Counted from the stretch's first letter, positions 11,720 through 23,450 are shown. The stretch is DNA of 64,000 nt from Periconia sp. R9002 (GCA_023627715.1 JAMAHW010000018.1:310001-374000), one strand, 5' to 3'. Program-made: numbers and translations. The notes: generated from the letters alone by a model not told the origin.

Positions 11720-13387
11720 CAGACCCGGCCAGGTCCGCCATCTCCTCGTCGGCATCCCCCTGAGGGAGTTCCGCATTCAGGGCCCACTATTAAGATACAA
11801 AGTTAGCATAGGACAACAGTATATATTCTAACAAGCTATTAATGTCTCAAAATGCCATGGGTTATACTAACAAGGAAGTCTAAGTCCGCCTGGACGCGGG
11901 TCAAGACCTCCCGCACCTGGGCGGCGCTGGGGGCGGGGGCAGCAGGGGCGGTGGCGGCGGTGGGGGAGGGGAGGGGGGGGAGGGGGGGGGCGGTGGCGGC
12001 AGCGGCAGCGGCAGCTTGCTGCTGCTGCTGTTGTTGCTGTTGTTGCTGCTGTTGCTGTTGCTGCTGCTGCTGCTGTTGTGGCTGCTGTTGCTGCTGCAGC
12101 TGCTGTTGCTGTTGCTGTTGCTGCTGATGCAGCAAAAAAAAACCGCAACGCCGCCAGTAATGGCCTATATACATACTACATTAGTGAAAAACCACAGAGA
12201 AATTTCGAATGAATCTAACCGGCATTGCCACAGTAGTGGCATACGCCAGGGGCAGAAGCCCCATGGCCGCCACGACCTCCGCGACCGCCACGACCGCCAC
12301 GACCGCCGCGACGGCCGCCGCCACGACCGTTACGTTTTGTGACTCCCTAGATAAAAGTTAGCAGTATTCCTGGATGCATCAAACGACAACAGTGAGGTCG
12401 AAAGAAGATGGATATAAAGTGTATAGAGATAGTGTGAGAAGAATCGAGACTAGAAACAAGACGTTGCTACATGTTGACAGGGAAAGACGAGTCTGGAATA
12501 GACAAAGAAGATGATGGATAGAGTGTAGATGATCAGGAAAATGAGCAAGGAATCACATACGTAATTGAAAGTAAAATTTCCGCCGCGGAAATTCTGAGAC
12601 GACACTACAATCTATGTTAGCGTACACACACAACAAAACTGACCAAAAACATAGTAAACGTGCGGTACGAGTGCCTAATGGAAAAAAAGAAGATCTTGAA
12701 GTGTTCAAAAGCCAAACAGTCGACATGACGAAACGTGGATTTGAAGGGGAGAGAGGTGAGTGACGAAGAGACAGACAGGACATGTTATGCATGCAAACAT
12801 GACCCAAGCATCTAAATATGTACTTACTTGTGGTGGTATCTGTCTTCTGTAATAGTTAGCATTGCACAGTTACAAATCATCATGAAGTGGAAAGATCATA
12901 ATAGAGCGGTGGAATTAAAAGAAAACGTGTGTGCAGAGGGATGTATGTACTCACAATGATCGAAAAAAAAAATTTTATTGCCTAGAAATTCACGTTAGCA
13001 AACAGAACATGGGGTGTGATGAGGGGTAAACGAAGAAGATAACAGGCGACAAAGGGCATAGACAAGGTGCTCAGAAGGGGTATCGGAAGGCAGATGGAAG
13101 GGCTGGTGAGAGCCGGTGATGAGAACGATGACAGATGCATGCAAAGGTACCTATGATATACATACCTTCGGTGAGGACAAAGAAGAAAAAGAAAGGAAAA
13201 TTTCGAAATACATGCTGGCATACGGAAAAACTGTGCGCCGGTGTGCGCCGATTCTCCGAGCGTGCCTTCCTGCTTTGCTCCCCAATGGCTTGGCTACGAT
13301 AGATACATGTATGACTGCCCCGCCTCTGACTGAATCAAAGGCGGCATCATTAATGGGTTCGGCAAGTCTATAAGGACTAGTGCACAT
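11703..13387 (-). CDS. Zinc-knuckle (CCHC) RGG/polyQ protein, many small exons
   Basis: Exons read from splice signals: 12561-12604, 12220-12346, 11872-12164 and 11703-11786, with possible upstream exons 12955-12981, 12828-12846 and 13166-13387. Most introns carry CTAAC branch sites and end in AG, and all joins stay in phase. The product has a short RGGNF segment, an RGG array and a perfect CCHC knuckle split by an intron ([14 protein letters not shown]). Polyglutamine, polyalanine and a Pro/Ala stretch follow, then an acidic tail. RGG plus zinc knuckle implies nucleic-acid binding, either as an RNA-binding protein or a domesticated Gag-like protein. The start is uncertain: the shortest model begins at an ATG split across the 12605-12827 intron and gives about 182 aa. 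The stop codon lies within EF-1alpha-derived sequence. Two donors are the unusual GTTAG form. Confidence 0.55.
12010..12130. repeat. CTG/CAG trinucleotide repeat encoding polyglutamine
   Basis: CTG and TTG triplets (plus strand) encode the glutamine tract of the minus-strand zinc-knuckle gene, with occasional leucine and proline codons as interruptions. The adjacent 11930-12009 segment is G-rich and encodes the Ala/Pro stretch. Length polymorphism between strains is likely. Confidence 0.9.
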
Positions 13388-16300
13388 GGTAGAGAGAACA
13401 AGGGCAAACGCATCACAATGATACGATAGGCTTGGACGGCCTGCATTGCATATTTCTCGGTGGAGAACATAATCAATATGAGCATGGGGGCTATCTGCAC
13501 AAACACATATAGAGGCATCTATTGTACGAATAGTTTAGATAGCAGAGACTATCCATGGAAAGGGTGTAGACATCTCACAGAGAAAAACTTGATGTAACGA
13601 GAAGTTGAGTTGTAGGGCAGAATGAGGAGAAGTTGATGAGATAATCAACCTATTTCCATCTATCTACATGGCTAAGCAAAGATACTGTGGCTCCTAGTGC
13701 GTCCAGCTACTTCCGTATTACTTATATATCGGATATGATACACCTGTGCTGTATTGTATATCATAGCTTTCTATAAAGATGAGGAGTCAAATCTCGTGTT
13801 TAATATCACGCTTCGGAATCACTATCAACTGAACACCAGGCGTGGCAACGTATATTCATTTTTCGCTGTTTCATTATCATATCGAGTGTAGTGTACACTC
13901 AATTCTCTAGTTCAACGTCAAGCCGTTACCCCTGACCTAAATGAACGCGGGCCGGGCCGTCCCACTCGTTAACGGTTCCGGGGTCTCCTAGTGGCTTGTG
14001 TTCAACGCTCAATCACATCACAGACCCCGATACATGTATACACCAATCATGTGCGCGACTTCGTATGCAAGCGTCTGTCCAGGTCTAAGAGGTAGGCTCG
14101 AGGAATCCTCAGGAAAAAGGGATCAGCAGCCAATGAACAAAGTTTTTATGATCTGCCCCTGATCGCTTACCTCATCGTACGGGCGCTTCGATCTTGCATA
14201 TGTAGTGTGCTGTCCCAACCCAACGTTGCACGATGATGATATATCTGCGTGGATATCGAGTAGTTGAATCTCGCATCATGAAAACCTCTTGATCCTCAGA
14301 CTCGGCGCACGATCCACTCGTCTCATACAACGCCGCTTTGGCCAGAAGCGTGATGTAAGGTATTGCAAGTATAGTCGAACGTGTAAAGCGTAGTACCGAC
14401 AGTGATGTTCTTGATATTCAGAAGGCTGGTAAACAGAAGGGTCTCTAAATGGGGAATTTTATGGTTCGGGGGTCCATTTGTTGACCGAGGCTGTCTGCGC
14501 TCCCAGTACAGCCGGGCCAGATACGTGTCGCACCCGATAGCTATGTACATTGATACTGTTTCGGAGAACCGTTCTCGATAAGCGTGCTTTATAGGAACAA
14601 GGTGTGGAGTCGATTGCAAGAGTTTGGATCGCGAAGTCGAATGGTCTGTCGCACTCAACGGCGAGGATCAACGTATCGGGGACGAGCGGTACTGGCTTGC
14701 AGCATGGAGGAAATGCAGTGCATTAATTACGGATTACGTTTTGTGCGACAATGACGAGAGATGTGCAGTGCGTAAGTTCCTAGACATATTGCTATCAATA
14801 CACAGTGTGCGCCACAGACGACAGAAATATTTGGACGTACCATATGGCTCTGGATAGTTGCGAAAAGAACATCATTCCACCAGCCGGTATGGCGTTTTGC
14901 TTTCACAAAGTGAGCGTGACACTCTTTCGGTAACAATCCTGGCCGCATGTCTTGAGTTCCGCGATCACTGGCGTTGGGAGCACTGTTTTGCAACGATGGG
15001 AAAGACAAGTCAAAAAGATGAGGGCGCGCTGAAGTTTCGGACCCGGAGAAGAACATAGAGAAGAGAGGTAGGGCCTAAAAAAGTAGGAGGCGCAGCCTGC
15101 AACTGGCGGTGCTTGATCAGAACAATTGCTATGATGGGCAGACGCCGAGAGGGCCCGAGGTCAGCCCGTAGGCAGCACCACCAAGCAGCTATAGTGCCCC
15201 CTTCCTCACCCAAATTAAAGAAGACTTCTCGCATGCTCCCTCGACCCATGGCACCGAAAAAACTTCAGTCGCGTGTCCCTGCTCCTCTAACTAACGTGAA
15301 GAACTCGACGGAAATTCGCTTGACATTCGAATACAACTCCTATTGATGTGACATCAGCAACCGGTTATATCTCCGCGTCCGCTCCGCATGCGCCTGTTAC
15401 TTTGCACAAACAAGCTAAACACTTGTGCATAATTGGGCATTTGTGAACTGTGCATGCGGCTGAGTTGTACCCACAAACGCTCGTTGATTTTCGTGATGAT
15501 GCATCAATTGTCAATTGATCTTAAGAACGACTACAGGTTCATCTTCATCATAATAGGTTCTTACACGCAATGAGTCGATCAGCACTAAGAAGAAGCACAG
15601 GCAAACGTTGAAAATACTTATCCCCGATGTTAAGTTGACTCCTTTTCCCTTTCTCAAATTTCAATCCTCACGTACAAAGCCGCCGATCCTGTCGCATCGA
15701 ACGCATGCCCATCGAGAGTGTGTGGAAATCAGCCAGAGGCTCAGTCGTCCCCGAGCCTCGTGGATTCATATGCTCGACCTGTCTTTGATACATATTCTCT
15801 CGGGGAATGGGAAGGAGTCCTGTGGCGTGCTGACGCAGAATCAACTTCTAGACTTTCCACATAAAGCGGCATTATCAGGCTATGCCTGGTCTACCTCATG
15901 GAGGTTGGCGTCGAGAGTCATAAGTGCGGTTACAACAACGGTCTGAAGAGAATGACATGGCAACACCTATGTGACCTATGTGGGGAAGAGTGTCAAGATT
16001 GATAGTATAAAGGGAAAGGCTGTGGCGCCGTGGCCCCTGGGCTACAATCACCCATTTGTCATTTGTTTTCAGTCTTGCCCAGGGCCTTCTATGTGTCTTC
16101 CGTGACCAACGCTAGGTGGGTAACGGTAAATTATATAGCTTGCCTTGTCGTCCTGGCCGAGGACGTTACCAAGTGTTCACCCCCTACCTCTGTCGATACC
16201 TAGGGTAGCAATACTCTGTAAGGATCAATTCAAAATTCACAATTCATAGCTTGGTTTGAGTGCAAGCCTCCATTCACCATGTAGTAGTGATTTACAATCA

Positions 16301-16830
16301 TTTCATGCTTGCTCTTCATTTCGTGTTCTTCTGGTAGAATTGGGTCACAATCATTACGCTATTGGATTTTGTGAGAAGATATCATATTTTCAATTACACT
16401 CTTCTTTCCATGGTATAATCTTCAACTCTTTTGTATGAGCGAATAAAGTTACAGCGTTGTGGTCATAAATCTGAACATATGAAGGGCAAGCTACATTCAT
16501 TGAAGAGTCCCCTCGTTTGTAGTCTTTGTATATCGAATTGAAGGTTAACCCGCAGACAGTCTCCAAAAGTCCAACAGTACACAATGTGCGAAGCTAATAT
16601 CTTAAACCCACGCAAGACTCAATGCAGAGTAATACGGACCCCCTCTTCTAGTGTAGATACTAAGCATTGAATAGGTAGGCAGTGAATGCCGTGATGCCGA
16701 CCCCACCTGCCTTGATGCCATCGTGCCTTCCTTCAACATCCTGTTAGCGCCGGTAGGGGGAAAGCCACCTCAGATGATAGCAAAATTGACTCTTCTTTTA
16801 CAATACAATTTCTGAAGAAATTTCGTATTA
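13388..16830. other. Long spacer, no supported gene
   Basis: About 3.4 kb with only short, unrelated open frames on both strands (14323-14658 -, 15608-15946 + and others). None shows a domain, signal peptide or in-phase splicing. It includes the upstream region of the 16923 gene. Confidence 0.5.
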
Positions 16831-16841
16831 CAGCTTTCCAT

Positions 16842-16876
16842 CACGTTCACGTTCACGTTCACCGTTCACCGTTCAA
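16842..16876. repeat. Small tandem repeat upstream of the 16923 gene
   Basis: Repeats of the hexamer ACGTTC, then of the heptamer ACCGTTC, lie 46 to 81 bp before the start codon. A pyrimidine-rich stretch then runs towards the ATG, as is common in fungal promoters. A regulatory role is possible but unproven. Confidence 0.6.
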
Positions 16877-16922
16877 ATTTTCCCCTTTTTTTCTCTTTTT
16901 TAAAAAGATTTTCTTCATTACA

Positions 16923-17221
16923 ATGGCACCTCACGCAAACAAGAACGTGAAGAAAGCCGCCGGTGCTGCTGCCCGCGCTGGTAATCCCGCTGCTGCTGCT
17001 GCTGATACTGCTGACCCGGCTCCTCGTGGCCGTAGGGTGACCAAGAAGGTCAATTACGACGATGCCCTTGATAGGCACAACGTTGGCGCGCTGGAAGTCC
17101 CCAAATTGGGAAAGGGTAAGGCGAAGGCTCCGCTGCCCATTGACGACGACGATGAGGGTGGTCCCCTCGTGAATAGGGCCAAATCTTCTTGGGGTTCCAA
17201 GCGAGCCCGACCTGTCGTTCC

Positions 17222-17255
<34 letters not shown>

Positions 17256-19070
17256 AACGAGTTTGGCGTTCCTGCTGCCCCTGTGAATAAAGACGGTTCT
17301 TCTCGGGAATTCAAGCGAGCCCGACGTGTTATCATCTCCGATGATGATGAAGACGACAGTGGCCCCGTAGCGAAGCGCAGTGCCGTACTTTCTACAACTA
17401 AACCCGAAAATTTCTATGAAGAAATTGACGACGGTGAGGTTGAGTGGATTCCATTTGCAGGGGAAGATAAAGATGATATCGATGTTATCTTCAACGAAGA
17501 GGAGGAGGAGGAGGAGGAGGAGGAGGCGATAGGTTTTTTCGTGAAGCCAGCGGTACGTATCCCGCGTCGTTTTACTAAGCATTTAGATGATCGTTGTGGA
17601 ACTCGGCTTGCCTCTTTTTCATTTCCAGATGATGAAAAGAACCGTCGCCGGATGAATTTTGAGACGAAAATTCGTCAAATTATTCATCTCCTAGTAGCTG
17701 AAGCTTTGAAGGACGAACGTTCTGAGGTTCTTTGTCCGCGTTTCCGCGGTCTTTTAAGGAAGATGCCTGAAGATGTGCTTTTCAATAAGTTTATGGCCGG
17801 GGTTGAGGAAACGACAGTCTTGACTCTGGGCAAGCCAGACTTTACTTTTATGGATATTCTCCGGCTTCCGACTTTTGACTCGGAACACTTAATTCGGAAG
17901 GGTGTGTACGTCGATGCCGTCCAGCAGAATGCCCTCAGCTTTACCGCATACGAACAGTTGTATGTTGGATCTGCTGTGGGGCAGTATGGTCTTCTACAGC
18001 GTTGGTATGATTATCTGCGTGGTACTGGCGTTGGGCATCATGACCGCGCAATCCAAGAACCAGGAGCTCGGATAAACCTTCGATGCCTTGCTACATACAG
18101 TGGTCATAACAGTATTCCACTTTTTGCGGAGAGCATATTCATGATCTTCCTTGATACAGTTGTGGATACTGGTAGCCGGTATCCGTTGACGGATCCAAGG
18201 GGCTGGTTGATGAACGACCAGATGTACGCCGCTTATGGTAACTTACGCTCGCAATGTGGGCTTGATTCGGGGCTCGCCCGCGGGCTTAACAAAACTTTAT
18301 CTCTGCTACAAGGCTGGCGGGATGACATGAAAGTTGGCACTCATTGCGTTGATTGTGATAGGGTTCTTCTACCGCGACGAAATCCTGACCGTGGCAGCTG
18401 GGTTTACGTCGATGCCGAAAACCCAAAACGCGATCAAATTCGCTGTTTTAACTGTGCGCAATTTCTTACCCGTCATAACACGCACCGAACACCGATCCAA
18501 GAGCAAAGCCGGGTGGCAAGGAAGGTGCCAAGGGAATGCGCTGTGGTGCGATGCCCGGACGAGACCCCAGTTGTATGGCACAGCGGACACTGGAAGTTCT
18601 ATTGCCTGCGCCACAGACACGAAGCCGACCGAGGTGTGCCTTTCGAGAAAATGACAGTGGAAACGTACAAAGAGAAAATGGACACGCACCCGTGTAACTA
18701 CGAAGACTGCCCGAGAGTGGGCAAGCGCAAGATAGGCGACGACAAGTATATATGCATCTACCATTACAACAAGGAGCACGCCCCGACGAAGGATAAGTGC
18801 GCCTGGCCAAGTGGCTGCCCAAACAAGGGTGAGTATAAATATGGAGATGATGAATGGGTCTGTCAGAAGCATCACGATGAGGATGTTAAATCAAAAGGAG
18901 GAAAGAAAAAGGTGGTGGTGGAGCAAGATTGCGATTACGCAGGCTGTTCAGCTAAGGCCCGATATGCGTGGAAATTCAACGACTCCTGGAATTTCCTCTG
19001 CAACAAGGACTATCAGAGGGAGCGAAAGAAGCTGCCCAAATCAGAGACAGCGAAAGGGGGGCAGAAGTAA
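16923..19070 (+). CDS. Acidic nuclear protein with GIY-YIG-like core and repeated Cys/His zinc modules
   Basis: Intronless, 715 aa, with ATG in good context after a pyrimidine-rich leader. Residues 1-205 are low complexity: alanine-rich, then Asp and Glu runs alternating with basic patches (KRAR, KRARR) that could be nuclear signals. Residues about 340-410 resemble a GIY-YIG nuclease fold: YEQLYVGSAVG (Tyr347), an arginine in QRWYDY (Arg360) and a glutamate in FAESIF (Glu403) sit where the catalytic residues would be. A CxxC...CxxC pair follows (C475/C478, C508/C511). Four tandem modules from C539 to the end each show a pattern like C-x4-C, an aromatic-rich middle, then C-x3-[HD] (for example NYEDC...YICIYH). 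I infer DNA binding or cleavage. Family identity is not established and the GIY-YIG call is motif-level only. The protein lies just before a pair of structured repeats. Confidence 0.85.
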
Positions 19071-19116
19071 GTAATCTGTGATGAGAAGTTCCACAATCCC
19101 ATGTTGCTCAAGTTGC

Positions 19117-19311
19117 GCATGGAAAGCCGTGAGGGAGAGCTCACGCCGCGTCAAGGAGTGTCGCGGCATGGTGTTGCCAGGAGTTGCACATCATGGCAAT
19201 GCCCATGCCTCTGAGATCGCAAGCATGGAAGGCCGTGAGGGGAAGCTCACGCCGCGACAAGGAGTGTCGCGGCATGGTGTTGCTAGGAGTTGCACACCAT
19301 GGCAATGCCCA
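19117..19311 (+). repeat. Two direct 89-bp copies of a three-hairpin element
   Basis: Copies at 19117-19205 and 19223-19311 are about 93% identical and separated by 17 bp. Each can fold into three consecutive hairpins. The first is CGTGAG with CTCACG. The second is CCGCGACA with TGTCGCGG around an AGGAG loop. The third is CATGGTGT with ACACCATG, and its loop also contains AGGAG. Copy 2 is perfectly paired; copy 1 keeps the third stem by a G-U pair and has one mismatch in the second. The array begins 47 bp after the stop codon of the 715-aa gene, so it may lie in its 3' UTR. Confidence 0.85.
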
Positions 19312-20788
19312 TTGCACATGTCAGGGCTAGAGGACGCGCAAACCTCGATAAAAACACTCCTCGAGAATGACTAGTACCTTGGCGCGGTCTCGGGGCTGCC
19401 TACCATTCGGTAGCGCTCTAAATCTAGTCAATATACACGTAAATAGCTGTTGTAGGTTCGGGATTGGTGGTTAGTCGAGTTGCTAGTCATTCTGTATTTT
19501 GAAGAACATCCACTCTTAGCCCCACGTGTGTCTAGTCGTGCACTTATAGTAGTGTGACATATGTCAATAGAAGATCATATCGGTGATACTTAATCTCGCA
19601 TTGATTATAGCTGCAGGGCTGCAGGATATTACACAGGAGGTACCCGCCGAGCCGACCAGTAACTTCCCGCAAGTCTTGTCTCTTTATAATCAGCACATAT
19701 TACAGTCTTTCAAAATCACCCCTTTATCATCCCAACTGTCTGCTCTTCGAGCCCAATGTCATTGGCCGACACGCGGCACTACCAATCAATGCAAACGAGA
19801 ATATTGTAAGCAAGAGCAACACAGTGTTCGATGGATAGTAAACATAATCAAAGTCAGCGGTGCAGAGAGGGGTACAATGTAGGTCCGCAGTGGAGGCAAG
19901 AGTCTCTTCTTGGATCGGTAATTGTTGTGAACGAGTATCAATGCTAAAGACTACGGAAAACCAACGCTCAAATCCGCGGGCCAGTTAACCACCAACAGGC
20001 GCCTCGCAAGGCATGCTAATCAGCTAGTTACTTTAGGAGCAATTTCCGTCATAGGAACTCTTGTGAACAAGCATGTCCAGAATGGATGACCCGAATAGTG
20101 CTACCATCGCTAGTCCGGCCACCTCATAGATGATCCAATTTTTCGCCGCTGTTCATGGATTAAAGGTGAAAAAGGGGAAGATGCTACATTTGTAGGGTTG
20201 ACCACCCTAGATACAGAGACAGAGTCTCATTGCTTTGGACTTCTGCTTCCACTGTTACACCTTACTCTATAGTATTTGGATTCTCCGCCGTGTATCCATC
20301 AACGTAAACACTTGTTGAGTCGACGTGGTCATGTACGGCATGAGTTCGCGCAGCATCCAACGGTGTACAAGAAGTATTGACCAGGAGAGTACATGGGGGG
20401 GGATTCCAGTAGAGCCTTGAAAGTGCAGATGAGTGACGAATGAGGGCATCTTCAGCGGTAAAGACTGAACTGGCTGTTGTGACTGAACGGTTGTCGGTGC
20501 GCGTTGTATCGGGTTCAAAATGGTCGCGACTTTTATGTATTCGTTTGGGTGTAGCCTTGTAGCCTTGTCCCCGAGCGGTGTATGCAGGGGTACTAAAATG
20601 CGCTGCTAACCACACAGTGTCAATCGAATAGGAGGACTTGGCCGCGAGCACCAAGTACAGTTCAAAAGGAAGGTAGATAAGAGCAGGTCTGCAGTGTAGA
20701 CCTGAGGGCCGGGAACACATCGGCCGCTAACTCGTGATGCTGAAATTGCCCCACCCCTCACAGCCGTTTGAACAACTGTAACTCATCC
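19312..20788. other. Spacer, no supported gene
   Basis: Short frames only (19583-19882 +, 20262-20720 -), without recognisable motifs. A small inverted repeat CTACC-ATTC-GGTAG occurs near 19400. Nothing else was identified. Confidence 0.45.
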
Positions 20789-20816
20789 AAAAAAAAAAAA
20801 AAAAAAAAAAAAAAAA
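20789..20816. repeat. A28 homopolymer
   Basis: An uninterrupted run of 28 A on the plus strand, some 120 bp beyond the T-run end of the neighbouring minus-strand tRNA-like element. Its length is prone to sequencing error. Confidence 0.9.
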
Positions 20817-20938
20817 GAAGGTCCACAAAACAAGCCGCTGCGTCGCAGGTACATGTATGGCCGGTTAAGCTGCCAAATTTTGGAAGGTTTCGCACAGAAA
20901 AAGTAGGAATCAGTGATTCTCGATGGACAAAAAAGTGC

Positions 20939-21118
20939 AAAAAAAGATGGTCAAGTTTTCTCCGCTCCCTATTAGTTATTAGTATTTAATTTAGAAGAAG
21001 GTTATTTGGATGAACTCACCAGAATCGAACTAGGGACCTTTCGATTACAACAGATATTACAGTCGAACGTGATAAACCAACTACACCAAGCGGAGGATTG
21101 GCACTGCAAGTGCCGCTT
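20939..21118 (-). ncRNA. tRNA-like element, copy 1 (internal Pol III promoter)
   Basis: Read on the minus strand, it opens with a hairpin (AAGCGG ... CCGCTT outside, GGCAC/GTGCC inside). A tRNA-like body follows: A box TGGTGTAGTTGG, anticodon stem TTCGA/TCGAA, and a B box around AGTTCGATTC. The anticodon loop carries 11 extra bases, as an intron would; read with a canonical intron position the anticodon is GTA. A normal acceptor stem is missing because the 3' side does not pair with the 5' side, so this is not an ordinary tRNA gene. About 75 bases of conserved tail end in a T7 run that can stop Pol III. Copy 2 lies at 44130-44319. A tRNA-derived SINE or an independent small RNA are both possible. 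Confidence 0.7.
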
Positions 21119-23450
21119 GTTTGATGCAATTTTTGGAGTTTAAACAATATATATCGTGAAAGTAACGCCAGCAATCCTATACTCTAAGACGTTCTATCAT
21201 GCAAAGATATCTTCGATGGGTAGTGGGTACAAATTTTCACTTGGTACATCTAGCGCCAATAGTACACCGACGGCTCCTTATCCCCTGTCACTGATTGGTA
21301 AATCACTTGACACAAGGATTCAAAAGCACGACATTTTCCCTCTTCACGATCTGTAACTACCACCAAGTGGACCAAACTACCGCGTCTAGCCTCGGCAGTG
21401 ACCGTTGGACAACCTGGTCGACGTTTATTAGCCATTTAATCTGGAGCCGCCCTCTGGTAGGCCACGATTGGCTTCTGCAAGCACGGCAGAGGAATTTTAC
21501 CCCGCCGGCTCTTGCAACACTATACAGGTCTCTCCACATTAATCAAGGTCCCGCCACCTTCTCCAGGTCTACGGAAAAACGCGTTGATCAGTTGACGGCT
21601 CCGTGTTAGGAAACTGGAGTAGTAGAAAGACTCACATCGTTGGTAGCGATATAGATATATATCCTGGTTACTTTAATGTGGGGTAGTTTTGATTGAGGTT
21701 TCTTTTGGACGGATGGTGCTGTTTGAGGTTGAAATGCGCAGAGTGTTCAATACATGAATTGAGACGGTAGAAAAAATTCAGATTCAAACTATTATTGTTC
21801 TTTATTTGTTTGAGGAGCCGAAACACAATCCGTTTCCTTTTGAACGCGCGTCAAAGCTGAGGTTTCTCGTGTCATTGATGGTGCGCAGTCTCGGCGCGTG
21901 AGATAGGCTTGACGAGCCACACAACTTCACAATCAACTTGGCCGAAAGTCCCGCCGACACACGTACAGAGATAGGTATAGATGTATTCGCGAGTAAGTTG
22001 ATTGCCAGATCGACGACATATGAAGCGCAGGCCGCACAAAAGAGCCGATCCCCGCAAAAACAATACGGTCCGCATAGCCTACGCGAAGGAGGAGGGCATG
22101 GGTATGGGCTATGTGTGGAGAAAGTCGAGATGCCCAACAATCTACAGATGGTGGACATCTGACCTGTTTTCTTTCTTCGACCGAGACCCTTCTGGAACCT
22201 TGCTTCCTTTTCGCTTCTTTCAGAAGCAGCTGACAGACGCCCTGCGCATGAGTATTGATGCATTGTGGCGGCTTCTGGAAAAAAGCGAGGGGCCTGATCG
22301 ATGCGCCATCATTCTATCTTTTTCTTTTGTACCCCCAAGGCTGAAGTATCTAATCTTACAACACGAGTGCCTCGCCGTTCCACTGGTACATCGTGGATGG
22401 TCGACTTGGTTTGTTGCTTTTTCTGTCCTGTCAGCTTCCCCTCAGGGGTCGCACGCTGGCTGGAGCGCCCACATGGGATTCCGAAGATACATGGTGGTGA
22501 CTAGTGCCCTGATCATCATCATCATCATCTTTGTGTATCGAGTGCCTGGTACAACCAAGTCTCCCGCGACTGCTCATTTTCGACATGCATGCCGGCTGTC
22601 GTGCCTAGTCAAGTTTATCGATATTAAGTGCAAATATCTCCAATATAACCTGGTAACGAGGTCGCCAAGCTGGAGCAACGGAAACATCGGGAGACAGATT
22701 GCGAACTGACATACGCCACACCCCTCTCTAAAGCCATCGGGCGCACACCCACTGCTGTTCGATTGGGCCTTGGAGGAATGAGCATGAAGCCAGGATGGAG
22801 GCACTCGCATTACTCTCTGGCATTTGCTACGCGCGCACGGAGCTTCGCTTATTTGGGCCAGCCAGCCGGGTAAACAAGTCATGGCTTTCTTCACAGCGTT
22901 TCCCTCATTGGAGAGCATCTGCTAACGTGGAGGAGTGATACGAAGTGTGACAAGACTGCTGGTGAGAAGTCGACCGGGATGGCCCTGGCCATTTCTCCTG
23001 TCATGGAGGATGGCTGTTATTACGCTGTCTCTTAAGAGTGTACTTGCTTCCGGTGGAGGGGATGATTTGAACGCGCTTCATTTAGCTTATTACGGAGAGC
23101 TGCTGCTCATGCCTTTCGTCTTTTTTCCTTTTCGGCTGCGCAATACACCACAAACACGCTACGCCTTGCTTTTATAAAGGTGTTGCGACCTGCTTACGCA
23201 CGACGGTGTTTGTTTTTGGGTACCCTTGAAACGAATTGCGAGATCGCCATTGACCCCAGATTCGACCTATATATTAGCTACAACACTGCCATTGACTGGA
23301 TTCGGGTTGGGACGAGACGCCATCTACAACCCCAGAGGTCTCTGGAGCATACTGATCTTCGACTAAATAACGCCAGAGGGCGGCACTTTCTTGATTTTAT
23401 ACTAGCTTCGCCACCTCCCTCCAACCTGAGTCGTTAGACTTCGTACCACG
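21119..23450. other. Spacer before the amidase gene, no supported gene
   Basis: The longest frame (22002-22709 +, 235 codons) has no domain, poor codon logic and overlapping opposite-strand frames, so I do not call it. A short CAT repeat (22514-22530) is present. The last few hundred bases are the amidase promoter region. Confidence 0.5.

Noticed and set aside
19117..19311. Direct repeats as a CRISPR-like array
   Set aside because: Only two long repeats, fungal context and no cas genes; the internal hairpins explain them better.
20262..20720. 152-codon minus frame
   Set aside because: No motif or start context; likely chance.
22002..22709. 235-codon open frame (+) upstream of the amidase
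   Set aside because: No recognisable motif; it includes a CAT simple repeat read as poly-Ile, and minus-strand frames overlap it.
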